Shown: positions 15,470 to 24,343 of the stretch, piece after piece
Layout: each line of letters starts with the position of its first letter
How positions within the stretch are numbered: position 1 is the first letter of the stretch
NCBI GenBank assembly: GCA_964572685.1
Contig: CAZNFJ010000005.1
Coordinates: forward strand, 1 to 58,537
Length of the DNA stretch: 58,537 nt
Reading direction: 5' to 3'
From: UBA2653 sp964572685
GTDB lineage: Bacteria; Pseudomonadota; Gammaproteobacteria; Legionellales; Legionellaceae
The notes under the pieces: generated by a model
The model's database searches: none
Told to the model about the DNA's origin: nothing
Seen by the model: the letters and a program-made list of their open reading frames with translations, nothing else
Position numbers and translations under genes: made by a program

Positions 15470-17971
15470 ATGAATAAAAATATTACAATCAAATCTTTTC
15501 GGAAACATGTTATGGAAACTAGTAAAGAACTTTCTTTTTTTACAGTCGTGAACTCAAAACGTCGATATCAACCAGATGAAAACCCTTTATTTAATTATTT
15601 AATCGATGAGTACAAAAATAAAAAACGGAGCACAAACAATCCTGGATTTACTCGAATTGGAGAATGCGAGCAAGATGGACGACATGCCTTGTTTTTTCAC
15701 CATACATTTACAGAAATTGACTTTCCCATTTTTGAAAAATTTAGTTTAACCGATCTTCATCTTAGTGTTGACCGCATACTTTTGAATACAACCACCACCC
15801 CTGCTCGAAAACTACCGCCTTATCACATTAGTTTAGTGTATACTAACAAGATAGGAGAAAACATCAATGTCCGAATTGAGTTTGAGAAACATCGAACTGA
15901 GATTTATGCAAAACAATATTTTCCTGATAACACTATTACGCATTTAACACTCTCATCCTTGCAAAAAGAATATTTATTATTACAAGCGAGCTCTGCACAA
16001 CAGTTGTTGCAAGCCTTTATACAACGCAATCAATTAGCACAATATCAGTTATTGTCCGAAGTTGAGCGCTTAGAAAAACTGTTAATCGAGAACAGTTCTC
16101 CTAAAGAAAAAACTTTACAGGAAATGATTGAGTGCTTGACCCAATATGTACGTTACCATGGTTATTGGGATAGTCGTATTGACAGGTACCAAGAACAATT
16201 CGAACATTTAAAAATAGCTCAATCTATCGAAACAAAGAAAATTGAAGAAAATGTATCCAATTCTGAGGAGTTAAAGCTTACTCAGCCATCTCGTTCTACT
16301 ATTACAAAATCTCACGTCAGTTCAAACAAAAGACAAATTACCGATTATATTAGCCAGTGGCTCGCTGAGTCGCCTGTCGATGCCAAAGATAATATGGAAA
16401 TTATTCCCTGGATTCAAACACATTTTGAGAAATTTATAATCCTCAATGACTTATGTTTGGACTATTTTTGGCATACTCCTGCTAAACAATCACAAGCATT
16501 TATTCAAGCTCAATATCAACGCCTGCCCACTCGCGGCACCCTAACAGAGTTTTTTAAGCATCATTTATTTTTAGGAGAACACGAGCTCGTTAGAGAGATT
16601 GTACCTCTTTTGTACGATACAACCGAACTTTATCAAATTTATATCCAATTTTTGCAAGCCATTGAACAAGAAACCCATTTGCGCACACAACGAATCGTTA
16701 CAGCCCATGTTTTATATGAAATTTGCCCATTCTATAAAAATGCTTTGCTCTATAAAGCGTATAACCTAAGGCATGACAATGAAAATCTCAATGGAATTTT
16801 ATATGATTTATTTATCCAAGATCAATTCGAAGTATTTTCCATGTATGTCGATCAAAATATTGCTAGCGACACCGGACTTCAATTATTGATGCAGGGTAAA
16901 CCTTATCATGCAGTAGGTGCAATTATTTCTTGTTTTTATGACAAACCTCATGCAGCTGCTTATTTAGAAAAACTATTTTCACGCCATTGTTATAATGGCC
17001 TAAGCCACATTGAAAACTTAGATCTTAGTTTATATCAAATAAATGGTAAAAATATCGAACGCAAAGCGATGAATACGTATCTTATAACAAGCCAGGGTAA
17101 AAAAGTAACGATCAATTTTTTAGAAATGCGACCTTTTAACTCTATGACAATATTACGCCACTCACTGGAAATATATACTCGTTGTTTTCATCTCAACTGT
17201 GAAACTAGAAAATTACAACACTCTCCTGCATTGTTTCGTCTCCTGACTCACCATACGACTCCAGAAATTATCATTAGAGAAACCATGACATTCTTCGAAA
17301 ACTCTTTTTTTACAACAATCTATTCCAGCCCGAGTCTTGCCGGAGTTCATCCACATATTCTCATGGAATATAGTATGGAATCATTCAGTACTTCTCTTCA
17401 AACTTTCAATTTACCAGAAGGTGAATCTGTTCGGGTGATATTTGGTCTGATACTAGACCGCCCAAATCAAAGACCTTGGGGGGATCTCACTTTCAATATT
17501 GCACAAGACTTATTAAGTCAGTGTTTGTCTGTCTTCAACTCATGCACAATAGAAGAGCAAACACGAATCATTCGGAATTTAAATCAGTTATCATTGACGG
17601 CAATGCGAAAAAAAGAATTCCAAGAATCTCTCGCGCTCACTCGCGCATTAATTTTTTGCTGTCTTAGTGCGCAAAATCCGACAATCGAATTCCATGATAC
17701 CTTGTTAAGAGCCATCTTCATGTTTTGCAATTTGAACCGCTTACCAGAAGAATATCTTTTACAGCCTTACTTAAAAGATATGGCGAAAAATTATGTGAAA
17801 GGATTGTCAGAAACAGCGCGTGTACAATTAATGAATAACAACCCTACATTAATCCGTCGGATCATGGGAGAAACTTATTCACCAACAATGTTTGCACCCA
17901 GCGCTCTAGCTCATGTAATGCCAGCAGACATAGCCCCAAAAACACAAAATTCTATGTATACTATAATCTAA
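15470..17971 (+). CDS. Large orphan protein (833 aa), candidate effector
   Basis: I do not recognise this protein. It is soluble with no signal peptide or membrane segment. Residues about 90-200 look beta-rich, including PPYHISLVYTNKIGENINVR. Residues about 200-260 include a likely coiled coil (LLSEVERLEKLLIENSSPKE). A Ser/Thr/Lys-rich linker follows near 265-300, and the rest is long and helical. The gene follows gspK by 39 bases but has its own TATAAT-containing inverted repeat, so it is probably a separate unit. Size, low complexity of function and position resemble Legionellales effector genes; that role is inference only. No catalytic motif was found. Confidence 0.65.
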   Translation: MNKNITIKSFRKHVMETSKELSFFTVVNSKRRYQPDENPLFNYLIDEYKNKKRSTNNPGFTRIGECEQDGRHALFFHHTFTEIDFPIFEKFSLTDLHLSVDRILLNTTTTPARKLPPYHISLVYTNKIGENINVRIEFEKHRTEIYAKQYFPDNTITHLTLSSLQKEYLLLQASSAQQLLQAFIQRNQLAQYQLLSEVERLEKLLIENSSPKEKTLQEMIECLTQYVRYHGYWDSRIDRYQEQFEHLKIAQSIETKKIEENVSNSEELKLTQPSRSTITKSHVSSNKRQITDYISQWLAESPVDAKDNMEIIPWIQTHFEKFIILNDLCLDYFWHTPAKQSQAFIQAQYQRLPTRGTLTEFFKHHLFLGEHELVREIVPLLYDTTELYQIYIQFLQAIEQETHLRTQRIVTAHVLYEICPFYKNALLYKAYNLRHDNENLNGILYDLFIQDQFEVFSMYVDQNIASDTGLQLLMQGKPYHAVGAIISCFYDKPHAAAYLEKLFSRHCYNGLSHIENLDLSLYQINGKNIERKAMNTYLITSQGKKVTINFLEMRPFNSMTILRHSLEIYTRCFHLNCETRKLQHSPALFRLLTHHTTPEIIIRETMTFFENSFFTTIYSSPSLAGVHPHILMEYSMESFSTSLQTFNLPEGESVRVIFGLILDRPNQRPWGDLTFNIAQDLLSQCLSVFNSCTIEEQTRIIRNLNQLSLTAMRKKEFQESLALTRALIFCCLSAQNPTIEFHDTLLRAIFMFCNLNRLPEEYLLQPYLKDMAKNYVKGLSETARVQLMNNNPTLIRRIMGETYSPTMFAPSALAHVMPADIAPKTQNSMYTII

Positions 17972-18028
17972 GCATAAGTCTGCATTCATACCTCACATCA
18001 TGGGAAAGGCTTATGCTACATGATGTGA
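17971..18028 (+). other. Interleaved inverted repeats after the 833-aa gene
   Basis: AGCATAAG (17971-17978) pairs with CTTATGCT (18010-18017). TCACATCAT (17993-18001) pairs with ATGATGTGA (18020-18028). The order A-B-A'-B' allows either of two hairpins or a pseudoknot in RNA. It begins at the stop codon of the 833-residue gene. No U-tract follows. Confidence 0.4.
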
Positions 18029-18112
18029 TTTGTCATTGGGACTTCGACGTGTGTAACAATCAGGAACATCGTCATATCGTACAAATTTTTTATGTGATAT
18101 CCATGTGGCTAG

Positions 18113-18132
18113 CCCATGGACGAATCCATGGG
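18113..18132 (-). terminator. Hairpin with TTCG loop downstream of mltA
   Basis: On the minus strand CCCATGGA, loop TTCG, TCCATGGG forms a perfect 8-bp stem 10 bases after the mltA stop. UUCG loops are stable. There is no U-run, so it may terminate weakly or protect the 3' end. Confidence 0.5.
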
Positions 18133-18141
18133 ATCATTAAA

Positions 18142-19290
18142 CTATGCCGTCACGTGTCTCGGTAACAATAACCAATAATCACCTTTCTCACTCATCATAT
18201 TTGCAATTTGATTGGCTCTTTCACCAACACCCCAGTAGATGTCACCGCGAATCGGGCCTTTAATCGCGCCACCAGTGTCTTGGGCAATCATTACCCGATT
18301 TAATGGCTTCATATCACCATCGGTATTGACCGGGTGTATGGTACTTAAAAATAAAGGCATCCCCATGGGAATATAACGTTTATCAACAGCCATCGAATAC
18401 TTGGGGATAAGTACCGATTGATGAGCGCCACTGAAATCACTATCCTCATATTTGGTAAAAAACACATACGACGGATTTTTTTGAACCAATGACGGAATTT
18501 TTTCAGGGTGTCTGGAAAAATATTGACGAATATTTTCAATCGAGGCTTTTGCACGACTTATAAGTCGCAAATCCATAACCATTTGCGCCAATGATCGATA
18601 TCGATGACCATTTTGCTCATCATAGGCTACAAAAATCTTTTTACCATGCCCCAAATCAATCACACCCGATCCTTCAATTTCAAGGGCCATGGCATCTACT
18701 GGATTTTTTAACCATGCTATTACTCGCGCCCTGCCTTTTAAGGCGCCACGATAGATTTCAGATCGTGAAAAAGCTTTAATACCTCGCTGTGGCGTTTCAT
18801 ATAAGGGTGTATTGTATTGCGCACTTTTCGTTTCACTACCCTTAAAAACAGGTGAGTAATATCCAGTAAAACGACCTGAATGGGTGTTTTTCCAATGATA
18901 GGGTTGAAAATAATCTTGAAAAAAAGCTTTAACTTCCTGTTTCGATGGATTTGATAATTTTTTAGCGACATGACAAATAGGTAACCAGTCTTTGACTTTC
19001 AATGAAATCATACGATTACCAACAGAGGCATTGGGATTCATGGTTTCCCAAACCCCACAAGCATTTTGAAATGCCTGAAAGGATTTCACCACATCTGCAG
19101 ATTGCCACTGCGGCAATTGCTCAAAATTTGCTGGTTTTAAACCTCGTGCAGCAACAGTCACAGGTGATTTTTTAGATAAAGGTTTGTAACGATCACGACG
19201 AATAATAGACTTCTTATAACCTGGCATGAGGACAACAATGGGAAGAAAAGCCATCAGAAGTACAACAAGAAGTTTTATAAATTTGTTCAT
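18142..19290 (-). CDS. mltA: Membrane-bound lytic murein transglycosylase A
   Basis: Cleaves peptidoglycan glycan strands to 1,6-anhydro products. The ATG at 19290 has GGGA 6 bases upstream and is preferred to a GTG at 19302. Residues 1-25 form a hydrophobic export or anchor segment; no lipobox cysteine is seen. The MltA domain shows GRFTGYYSPVFKGS near residue 120, and the catalytic-domain motif IAQDTGGAIKGPIRGDIYWG near 330-350 with the catalytic Asp. The 3D-type C-terminal domain is included. At 382 residues it is close to E. coli MltA (365). Monocistronic, flanked by non-coding DNA. Confidence 0.92.
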   Translation of the reverse strand: MNKFIKLLVVLLMAFLPIVVLMPGYKKSIIRRDRYKPLSKKSPVTVAARGLKPANFEQLPQWQSADVVKSFQAFQNACGVWETMNPNASVGNRMISLKVKDWLPICHVAKKLSNPSKQEVKAFFQDYFQPYHWKNTHSGRFTGYYSPVFKGSETKSAQYNTPLYETPQRGIKAFSRSEIYRGALKGRARVIAWLKNPVDAMALEIEGSGVIDLGHGKKIFVAYDEQNGHRYRSLAQMVMDLRLISRAKASIENIRQYFSRHPEKIPSLVQKNPSYVFFTKYEDSDFSGAHQSVLIPKYSMAVDKRYIPMGMPLFLSTIHPVNTDGDMKPLNRVMIAQDTGGAIKGPIRGDIYWGVGERANQIANMMSEKGDYWLLLPRHVTA

Positions 19291-19302
19291 GGATAATCCC
19301 AC

Positions 19303-19633
19303 TTAGAAATCAATAAAACCAAATTGTACCACAAAATAGCATACCTGATCAAATAAAAATCAAGTTAGAGAAGGGATAGAGGCTTGATGTTCACTTTCCC
19401 CTACTCCTAAAAAAGACATCTAATTCTTTTCTCTGTGTATGGGATGTTATTTCCATCTTAGGAAAAAGAATAGCATGGATACATACATAAATGGCTTGAC
19501 GATGACACCAGATCATCAACATTGCGAACAACCTCGAGCGAGCCAGCAATGGGGTATGTTCAATGACAAAACATGAGTTCTAGTACTTTTACCAGTCTTA
19601 ATTGACGAAGTTCTGTTTATACATCCCCTAAAC
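19303..19633. other. Non-coding gap upstream of mltA
   Basis: This part of the roughly 690-base gap between mltA and tilS holds no convincing gene, RNA or repeat. It should contain the mltA promoter. The rest of the gap carries the decayed frame at 19634-19870. Confidence 0.4.
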
Positions 19634-19870
19634 TCAAAGCATATCGAGTTTATAAACTTGCCAACATTTCCTGGCTTTCTTGAACATACGTTCATGATGA
19701 ATATGCCAAGCACGCAAAGTTAAAATGGGAACGAGTACATTTTCCTCATGAAACCAAACTTAAAATTGTCTTAAAGAGGTCTCTTTCGGTAATGCCTGTA
19801 TACAATTAAAAAACTCAGGGTGCGCGAGTACTTTGATTAATCCAATCCCTTCAATAGCGTTTTGGCCTGA
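19634..19870 (-). pseudogene. Decayed gene remnant between mltA and tilS
   Basis: A minus-strand frame reads SGQNAIEGIGLIKVLAHPEF, FNCIQALPKETSLRQF, a TAA stop, then VWFHEENVLVPILTLRAWHI and HHERMFKKARKCWQVYKLDM before a TGA at 19634. The overlapping frame DQAKTLLKGLD upstream suggests a further frameshift. The composition is protein-like across the stop, so this is probably the end of an inactivated gene. The family is not recognised. Confidence 0.35.
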
Positions 19871-19980
19871 TCAAGCTAACAAACTTGAAAAAAAATATTC
19901 AACAATTTTCCAGCATCGTAGAATTGAATGATCGTATCCGTTCGATACTCTTTTAATATCGATAAACAAGTGCACAATAT

Positions 19981-21216
19981 TTATGAGTAAAAATCAAGCT
20001 CGAACTGATACATTCCCCCTTCATCTTGCACGGTGGCATAACCAACAATACATTTTAAGACGCCATTAACATAAATGAATGGAATACGTTCTCGTTCAAA
20101 AGCAGGGACCTTCCATTCTTGAAAAAGCTTTTTGACGCAACGATGATGACCTTTTAAATAAATACGTTCGCCACCTTTTCGATAACAGACTTCAACATGA
20201 TCAATACTTTGAATATTCACACCAATGTCAGCAATCTTCACATGAAGATTTCCCCTGGGCTTGGGAAAGTCCTGCCAAATAAAATCGTCTGGAACAAAGA
20301 GTTCTTCTTGAACACAATAAAGTTTATTTTGATAAGCAAGAATTCTGTAACCCTGCCAACGAATTTCAGCTTGCATGTCCTGTCGATTTGGGAAAACCAT
20401 TTGTACTTCTATTTCCTTTAAAATCTTCCGATTCGGCAAAGGCATATGATAAACTCGAAACCAAGCGCGCAAATACTGCTGTCGTTCTAAAGGTTCTAAT
20501 CCTCGCAATAAAACTAAATCTAATGGCTCTTGAGATAAATTCATTTGAAAAAAAGATCGGTATTCCTGGCACGATTCAATGGTATGCCCAATACTTTGCC
20601 GATAATGGGGCCATTTTTTTTCAATCAAAGGCAAGACTTCTTGTCTTAAAAAATTTCTGGAAAAATGGGTTTGTTGATTGCTTTCATCCTCAATCCAAAC
20701 CAAGTGATGACGGCTTGCATAGTCTAAAATATCTTGTCGAGCATGATCTAAAAAAGGTCGAATAACGAAATAATGCTCGCGCGCATAGCATTTGGGCATA
20801 CAAGCCAAGCCATCAACACCTGAACCTCGCAAAGCATGTAGAAAAAATGTTTCAATTTGGTCATCCAAATGATGAGCCAATAGCAACACCTCCCCTGACT
20901 CAAGCAATTGACTAAAAACTTGGTAGCGCGCATTTCTTGCCTGTTCTTCCAGATTTGAAACACCATTAAGTTTGATTTGTTCAACCACTAATGGGATTTC
21001 CAAGTCTTGGCAAGTGCGCTCACAAAACGTTTGCCAATGTGACGCATTGGGACTTAGACCATGATGCACATGAATTGCCCGTAATCGATTTTTAAGATGA
21101 GGAATTTGTGAAAGGCAATAGAGTAAAGTGAGAGAATCCATGCCACCACTAAAGCCGACCCAAATACGTGGATAGGCTTCTAAAGTGGCAATATCATGAG
21201 TATTTAACAAATTCAT
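19981..21216 (-). CDS. tilS: tRNA(Ile)-lysidine synthase TilS
   Basis: Modifies C34 of the CAU-anticodon isoleucine tRNA with lysine, an essential step for reading AUA. The PP-loop motif FSGGMDSLTLL lies near residues 22-32, with HVHHGLSPNASHW near 56-68. HHLDDQIETFFLHALRGSG near 115-133 is the second typical element, and the substrate and C-terminal TilS domains follow. The ATG at 21216 begins 2 bases after the accA stop and is preferred to an earlier in-frame start that would overlap accA. At 411 residues it is the usual length. It is coupled to accA, a common gammaproteobacterial order. Confidence 0.93.
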   Translation of the reverse strand: MNLLNTHDIATLEAYPRIWVGFSGGMDSLTLLYCLSQIPHLKNRLRAIHVHHGLSPNASHWQTFCERTCQDLEIPLVVEQIKLNGVSNLEEQARNARYQVFSQLLESGEVLLLAHHLDDQIETFFLHALRGSGVDGLACMPKCYAREHYFVIRPFLDHARQDILDYASRHHLVWIEDESNQQTHFSRNFLRQEVLPLIEKKWPHYRQSIGHTIESCQEYRSFFQMNLSQEPLDLVLLRGLEPLERQQYLRAWFRVYHMPLPNRKILKEIEVQMVFPNRQDMQAEIRWQGYRILAYQNKLYCVQEELFVPDDFIWQDFPKPRGNLHVKIADIGVNIQSIDHVEVCYRKGGERIYLKGHHRCVKKLFQEWKVPAFERERIPFIYVNGVLKCIVGYATVQDEGGMYQFELDFYS

Positions 21217-21218
21217 GA

Positions 21219-22178
21219 TCAATCTTTTGGATAAGCACCCATGCTCATCCATTTTTGATAACGTCTGTTCAATAACTCTTGAACGGGTAATGCTTGTAAA
21301 CGCCGCAATTCATCCTTGATGGTTTGAGCAATGTCATGAGATATGGTTTGAACATCACGGTGTGCGCCACCCAAAGGTTCAGACAAAACTTTATCTACCA
21401 AACCATGGCGATAGACTTTATCTGCCGTTACACCCATGGCTTCTGCAGCATCCGGAGCTTTAGCCGCATCTTTCCATAAAATAGAAGCACAGCCTTCAGG
21501 TGAAATAACCGAGTAAATGGAATATTGTAACATCACCACATAATCCCCCACACCAATCGCCAGTGCTCCACCAGAACCAGCTTCACCAGTGACAATACAA
21601 ATAATAGGGGTTTTTAGAATAGACATTTCATAAAGATTTCTAGCTATCGCCTCTGACTGGTTACGTTCTTCCGCATCAATTCCGGGATATGCTCCTGCTG
21701 TATCGATAAAAGTAATCACAGGAATATTGAATTTACCTGCCATTTTCATTAATCGCAAAGCACGACGATATTCTTCAGGGCGCGCCATACCAAAATTACG
21801 ATAGACTTTTTCAGCCGTTTTCTTACCCTTTTGATGACCGATGATCATGACAGGCTGACCTTCAAATCTCGCCAGACCGGCCACAATGGCAGGTGCATTG
21901 GAGCACGCCCTATCACCATGCAACTCCGTAAAGTCAGTAAAAATATGCTCGATGTAATCAGTGGTTTGCGGACGCATGGGGTGTCGTGCCATTTGCGTCA
22001 TTTGCCAAGAATCCAGATCAGAAAAAATTTTTTCCATGGCCTGAACAGATTTTTGTTCAAGTTTATGAATTTCTTCGGCCAAATTCATATCATGGCCATC
22101 ACTGACCATGCGCAAAGCTTCAATTTTTTGTTTCAACTCTTCAATAGGCTGTTCAAATTCCAAAAATTGTCGACTCAT
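21219..22178 (-). CDS. accA: Acetyl-CoA carboxylase carboxyltransferase subunit alpha
   Basis: With AccD it forms the carboxyltransferase that moves CO2 from biotin to acetyl-CoA to make malonyl-CoA. The N-terminal helical part is followed by HGDRACSNAPAIVAGLARFE near residue 92. GHQKGKKTAEKVYRNFGMA near 117-135, IDTAGAYPGIDAEERNQSEA near 162-181 and GEAGSGGALAIGVGD near 201-215 are the oxyanion-hole and CoA elements. At 319 residues it is exactly typical. It is upstream of tilS and divergent, 47 bases apart, from the PPTase-BirA fusion; accD lies 20 kb away. Confidence 0.97.
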   Translation of the reverse strand: MSRQFLEFEQPIEELKQKIEALRMVSDGHDMNLAEEIHKLEQKSVQAMEKIFSDLDSWQMTQMARHPMRPQTTDYIEHIFTDFTELHGDRACSNAPAIVAGLARFEGQPVMIIGHQKGKKTAEKVYRNFGMARPEEYRRALRLMKMAGKFNIPVITFIDTAGAYPGIDAEERNQSEAIARNLYEMSILKTPIICIVTGEAGSGGALAIGVGDYVVMLQYSIYSVISPEGCASILWKDAAKAPDAAEAMGVTADKVYRHGLVDKVLSEPLGGAHRDVQTISHDIAQTIKDELRRLQALPVQELLNRRYQKWMSMGAYPKD

Positions 22179-22225
22179 TATTGTTTCTTTTCATCAATCA
22201 TAAAAATTTATTATACTACAGCTTC

Positions 22226-23662
22226 ATGAACACGGCTACGAGGAATCTTTCACAATTGATAACAAATGCGACCTATCAAATCTGGCCTCCAATCGAGCAT
22301 TTTTCACTTCAAGAACATGAAGTCCATTTTTGGCTAATTCTCTTACCAAAGTATGTGAGTTCTGCACGTTTCGAAGAATTACATCAATTAAAACAAGAAA
22401 GAAGACTGATTCTAATTGATATTTTAAAACACTATACTCAAAAACCGTTTCAAATTCTTGAAAATCCGCATGGAAAACCCTTTATAAAAGACCATGCGTT
22501 AGAATTTAGCACCAGTCATTCCGGAACCTATTTAGCCATAGCCATATCCAAAAAGCCCATCGGAGTTGATATTGAGAAATATCGAGCACGTCATTTTTTA
22601 CAATTTTCCAAGGGTTTCTTTGAAGACAAATGTCCTCTTGAACAAATTCCCCCCTTTTTACATGGGCATTACTTTTATCAGCAATGGGTAAAAACCGAGG
22701 CTCTCGTGAAATACCAGGGGCAAACAATATTCAACTTTACTGAACTCGATGACAATCAACAACATACGCTCATTTTTGAACCCAAGGTAGGCCTTATGGC
22801 TGCTATGATGCAAAAAAAAGCTTTTGAAAGTATGAAAAAACAAGAACTTGACTGGCAAGACCAAAATATCTATTGGCAAGTCATCAGCGCTCTGCATGAA
22901 AATGATTTAAAAGAAAGGCTTCATGACCAAACCCTCAAGCTCCATCGTTTTGATACCCTTGATTCCACACAACAATATCTTAAGAATCTTCCTTTCTCTC
23001 CCTATATGGAAATATGCCAAAGTGATTTTCAAACCCATGGTCGAGGTCGTTTTGGACGGACTTGGGTCTCTCCTAAAGGTCTCAATCTTTATTTTTCAAT
23101 TCGAAGGACACTGAATTGTTCAGCACATCAACTAGAGGGATTGAGTTTAAGCATAGGTCTTTCTATTGTCAAAATACTTGAAGAGCGAACCGGCATCAAA
23201 GCCCAACTAAAATGGCCCAATGATATCTATATTCAGGGTAAGAAGCTAGCTGGCATTTTAATCGAGTTGGTTCATACCCAAAGCAAGCAATCCACTGTGC
23301 TCATTGGGATTGGTCTAAATGTCAATGCAAAAACCTCTGCACTTCCAGAGATGGCAACATCCTTATTTGAGATCACTCAAAAATCATTTGATAAAATGGA
23401 TTTACTGAAACATCTCATGGTGATGATCCAACAGCATATTTCAAAGTTTGAACAAAATGGATTTGAGGCTTTCATCAAAGATTGGCAAAATTATGATTTA
23501 TTATATCTACAAAAAATCACAGTGAAACAAGGCCATCAAAGTATTCAAGGTATAGCACAAGGAGTGAATGAAAAAGGATATCTTATTCTTCAAGATTTGA
23601 AAGGAAAATTGCATGAGGTTGGAAGTGGGGAAACATCGATTCAGTCTTTTACAAATAAATAA
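22226..23662 (+). CDS. Fusion: Sfp-type 4'-phosphopantetheinyl transferase + BirA biotin-protein ligase
   Basis: A single 478-residue open frame joins two carrier-protein modifying enzymes. Residues about 30-190 form a Sfp/AcpT-like domain with FSTSHSGTYLAIAI (94-107), IGVDIEKYRAR (112-122) and WVKTEALVKYQG (154-165). The magnesium-binding Asp115, Glu117 and Glu158 are present; the usual Lys before the last Glu is Thr. Residues about 238-478 form a BirA catalytic domain: DSTQQYL (246-252), GRGRFGRTWVSPKGLNLYF (272-290), LKWPNDIYIQGKKLAGILIE (328-347). The N-terminal BirA repressor HTH is absent. The gene is divergent from accA with 47 bases between starts. Both domains are clear; that both are active is inferred. 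Confidence 0.88.
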   Translation: MNTATRNLSQLITNATYQIWPPIEHFSLQEHEVHFWLILLPKYVSSARFEELHQLKQERRLILIDILKHYTQKPFQILENPHGKPFIKDHALEFSTSHSGTYLAIAISKKPIGVDIEKYRARHFLQFSKGFFEDKCPLEQIPPFLHGHYFYQQWVKTEALVKYQGQTIFNFTELDDNQQHTLIFEPKVGLMAAMMQKKAFESMKKQELDWQDQNIYWQVISALHENDLKERLHDQTLKLHRFDTLDSTQQYLKNLPFSPYMEICQSDFQTHGRGRFGRTWVSPKGLNLYFSIRRTLNCSAHQLEGLSLSIGLSIVKILEERTGIKAQLKWPNDIYIQGKKLAGILIELVHTQSKQSTVLIGIGLNVNAKTSALPEMATSLFEITQKSFDKMDLLKHLMVMIQQHISKFEQNGFEAFIKDWQNYDLLYLQKITVKQGHQSIQGIAQGVNEKGYLILQDLKGKLHEVGSGETSIQSFTNK

Positions 23663-23694
23663 AAAAACTGAATCGCTCAATCTCTGTTATTCAG
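23661..23694 (-). terminator. Terminator of csrA, overlapping its stop codon
   Basis: On the minus strand CTGAAT (23694-23689) pairs with ATTCAG (23673-23668) around a 15-base loop and is followed by seven T. The 5' arm includes the csrA stop codon. The short gap to the convergent fusion gene suggests it serves both. Confidence 0.6.
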
Positions 23695-23881
23695 CAGCCG
23701 ATTCATCATCGGGTGTTTTTTCTTGTTGAATACGTAGATAGATTTCTTCACGATGTACAGAAACATCTTTAGGTGCATTGATACCTAAGCGAACTTGGTT
23801 GCCTTTGATTCCTAAAACTGTGATGTTCACATCATCGCCAATAATTAAAGCTTCACCAATACGACGTGTTAAAATTAACAT
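23687..23881 (-). CDS. csrA: Carbon storage regulator CsrA
   Basis: A 64-residue RNA-binding dimer that binds GGA motifs in mRNA leaders and controls metabolism, motility and, in Legionella and Coxiella, the switch between replicative and transmissive phases. The sequence MLILTRRIGEALIIGDDVNI with RLGINAPKDVSVHREEIY near residues 31-48 holds the key Leu4, Arg6 and Arg44-like positions. A GGGAG ribosome site precedes the ATG. A near-consensus sigma-70 promoter lies about 55-80 bases upstream. Legionellales often have several CsrA copies, so this may be one of several. Confidence 0.97.
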   Translation of the reverse strand: MLILTRRIGEALIIGDDVNITVLGIKGNQVRLGINAPKDVSVHREEIYLRIQQEKTPDDESAAE

Positions 23882-23931
23882 TACAAAATTCTCCCTAAAA
23901 CTTGCTTAAAATATTTTAATCATGGACTAAT

Positions 23932-23960
23932 ATTGTACACGAAACTTTCAAAATCGTCAA
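23932..23960 (-). promoter_or_regulatory. Sigma-70 promoter of csrA
   Basis: On the minus strand TTGACG (23960-23955) and TACAAT (23937-23932) are separated by 17 bases. This is one of the best promoter matches in the window and lies about 50 bases upstream of the csrA ATG. Confidence 0.75.
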
Positions 23961-24343
23961 CAATTTCTCATAGCATAACGCAAAAAACTTAACAAAACCT
24001 TATAAAGACCGACTTATCAATGAATAATTGATGCAATTATCTTTAAAGGATGCATAATAAATACATTTAGTTTCATATTCAGCCTGAGTTCAATTTCAGG
24101 CTATGATGACTAGGAAAACATCAGCAATTATTGATAACTTTCCATAGTTATAAACGTAGCCCCTTCTTGGGAAGGCCATATGATACAGGAGCATTTTGAC
24201 TTATACAAGTTACCCAAACTGATTAATTTACAAACTTTAAAGCAACCAACAAAAAATCCCATCAATAATAAGGGTTTTAATGATGCGAAGTGTAGGCTTT
24301 GATGTTTTTTTAATGGCTATTTCAATCAATTTTGTGCTAAGAT
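23961..24343. other. Long non-coding region between csrA and dbpA
   Basis: No coding frame is supported here. AGCCTGA and TCAGGCT (24080-24101) form a 7-bp hairpin, and CCTTC/GAAGG near 24161-24175 a shorter one. A few GGA triplets occur on the plus strand, too few to argue for a CsrA-binding RNA. The dbpA promoter must lie here but no clear match was found. Confidence 0.4.

Noticed and set aside
20388..20765. 125-codon open frame antisense to tilS
   Set aside because: It mirrors the conserved TilS coding sequence, has no ribosome site and shows no protein-family features.
24040..24200. Possible CsrA-sequestering small RNA (RsmY/CsrB type) beside csrA, with GGA triplets and a 7-bp hairpin
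   Set aside because: Only about four GGA triplets occur, near what composition predicts, they are not in hairpin loops, and no promoter-terminator pair frames the region.
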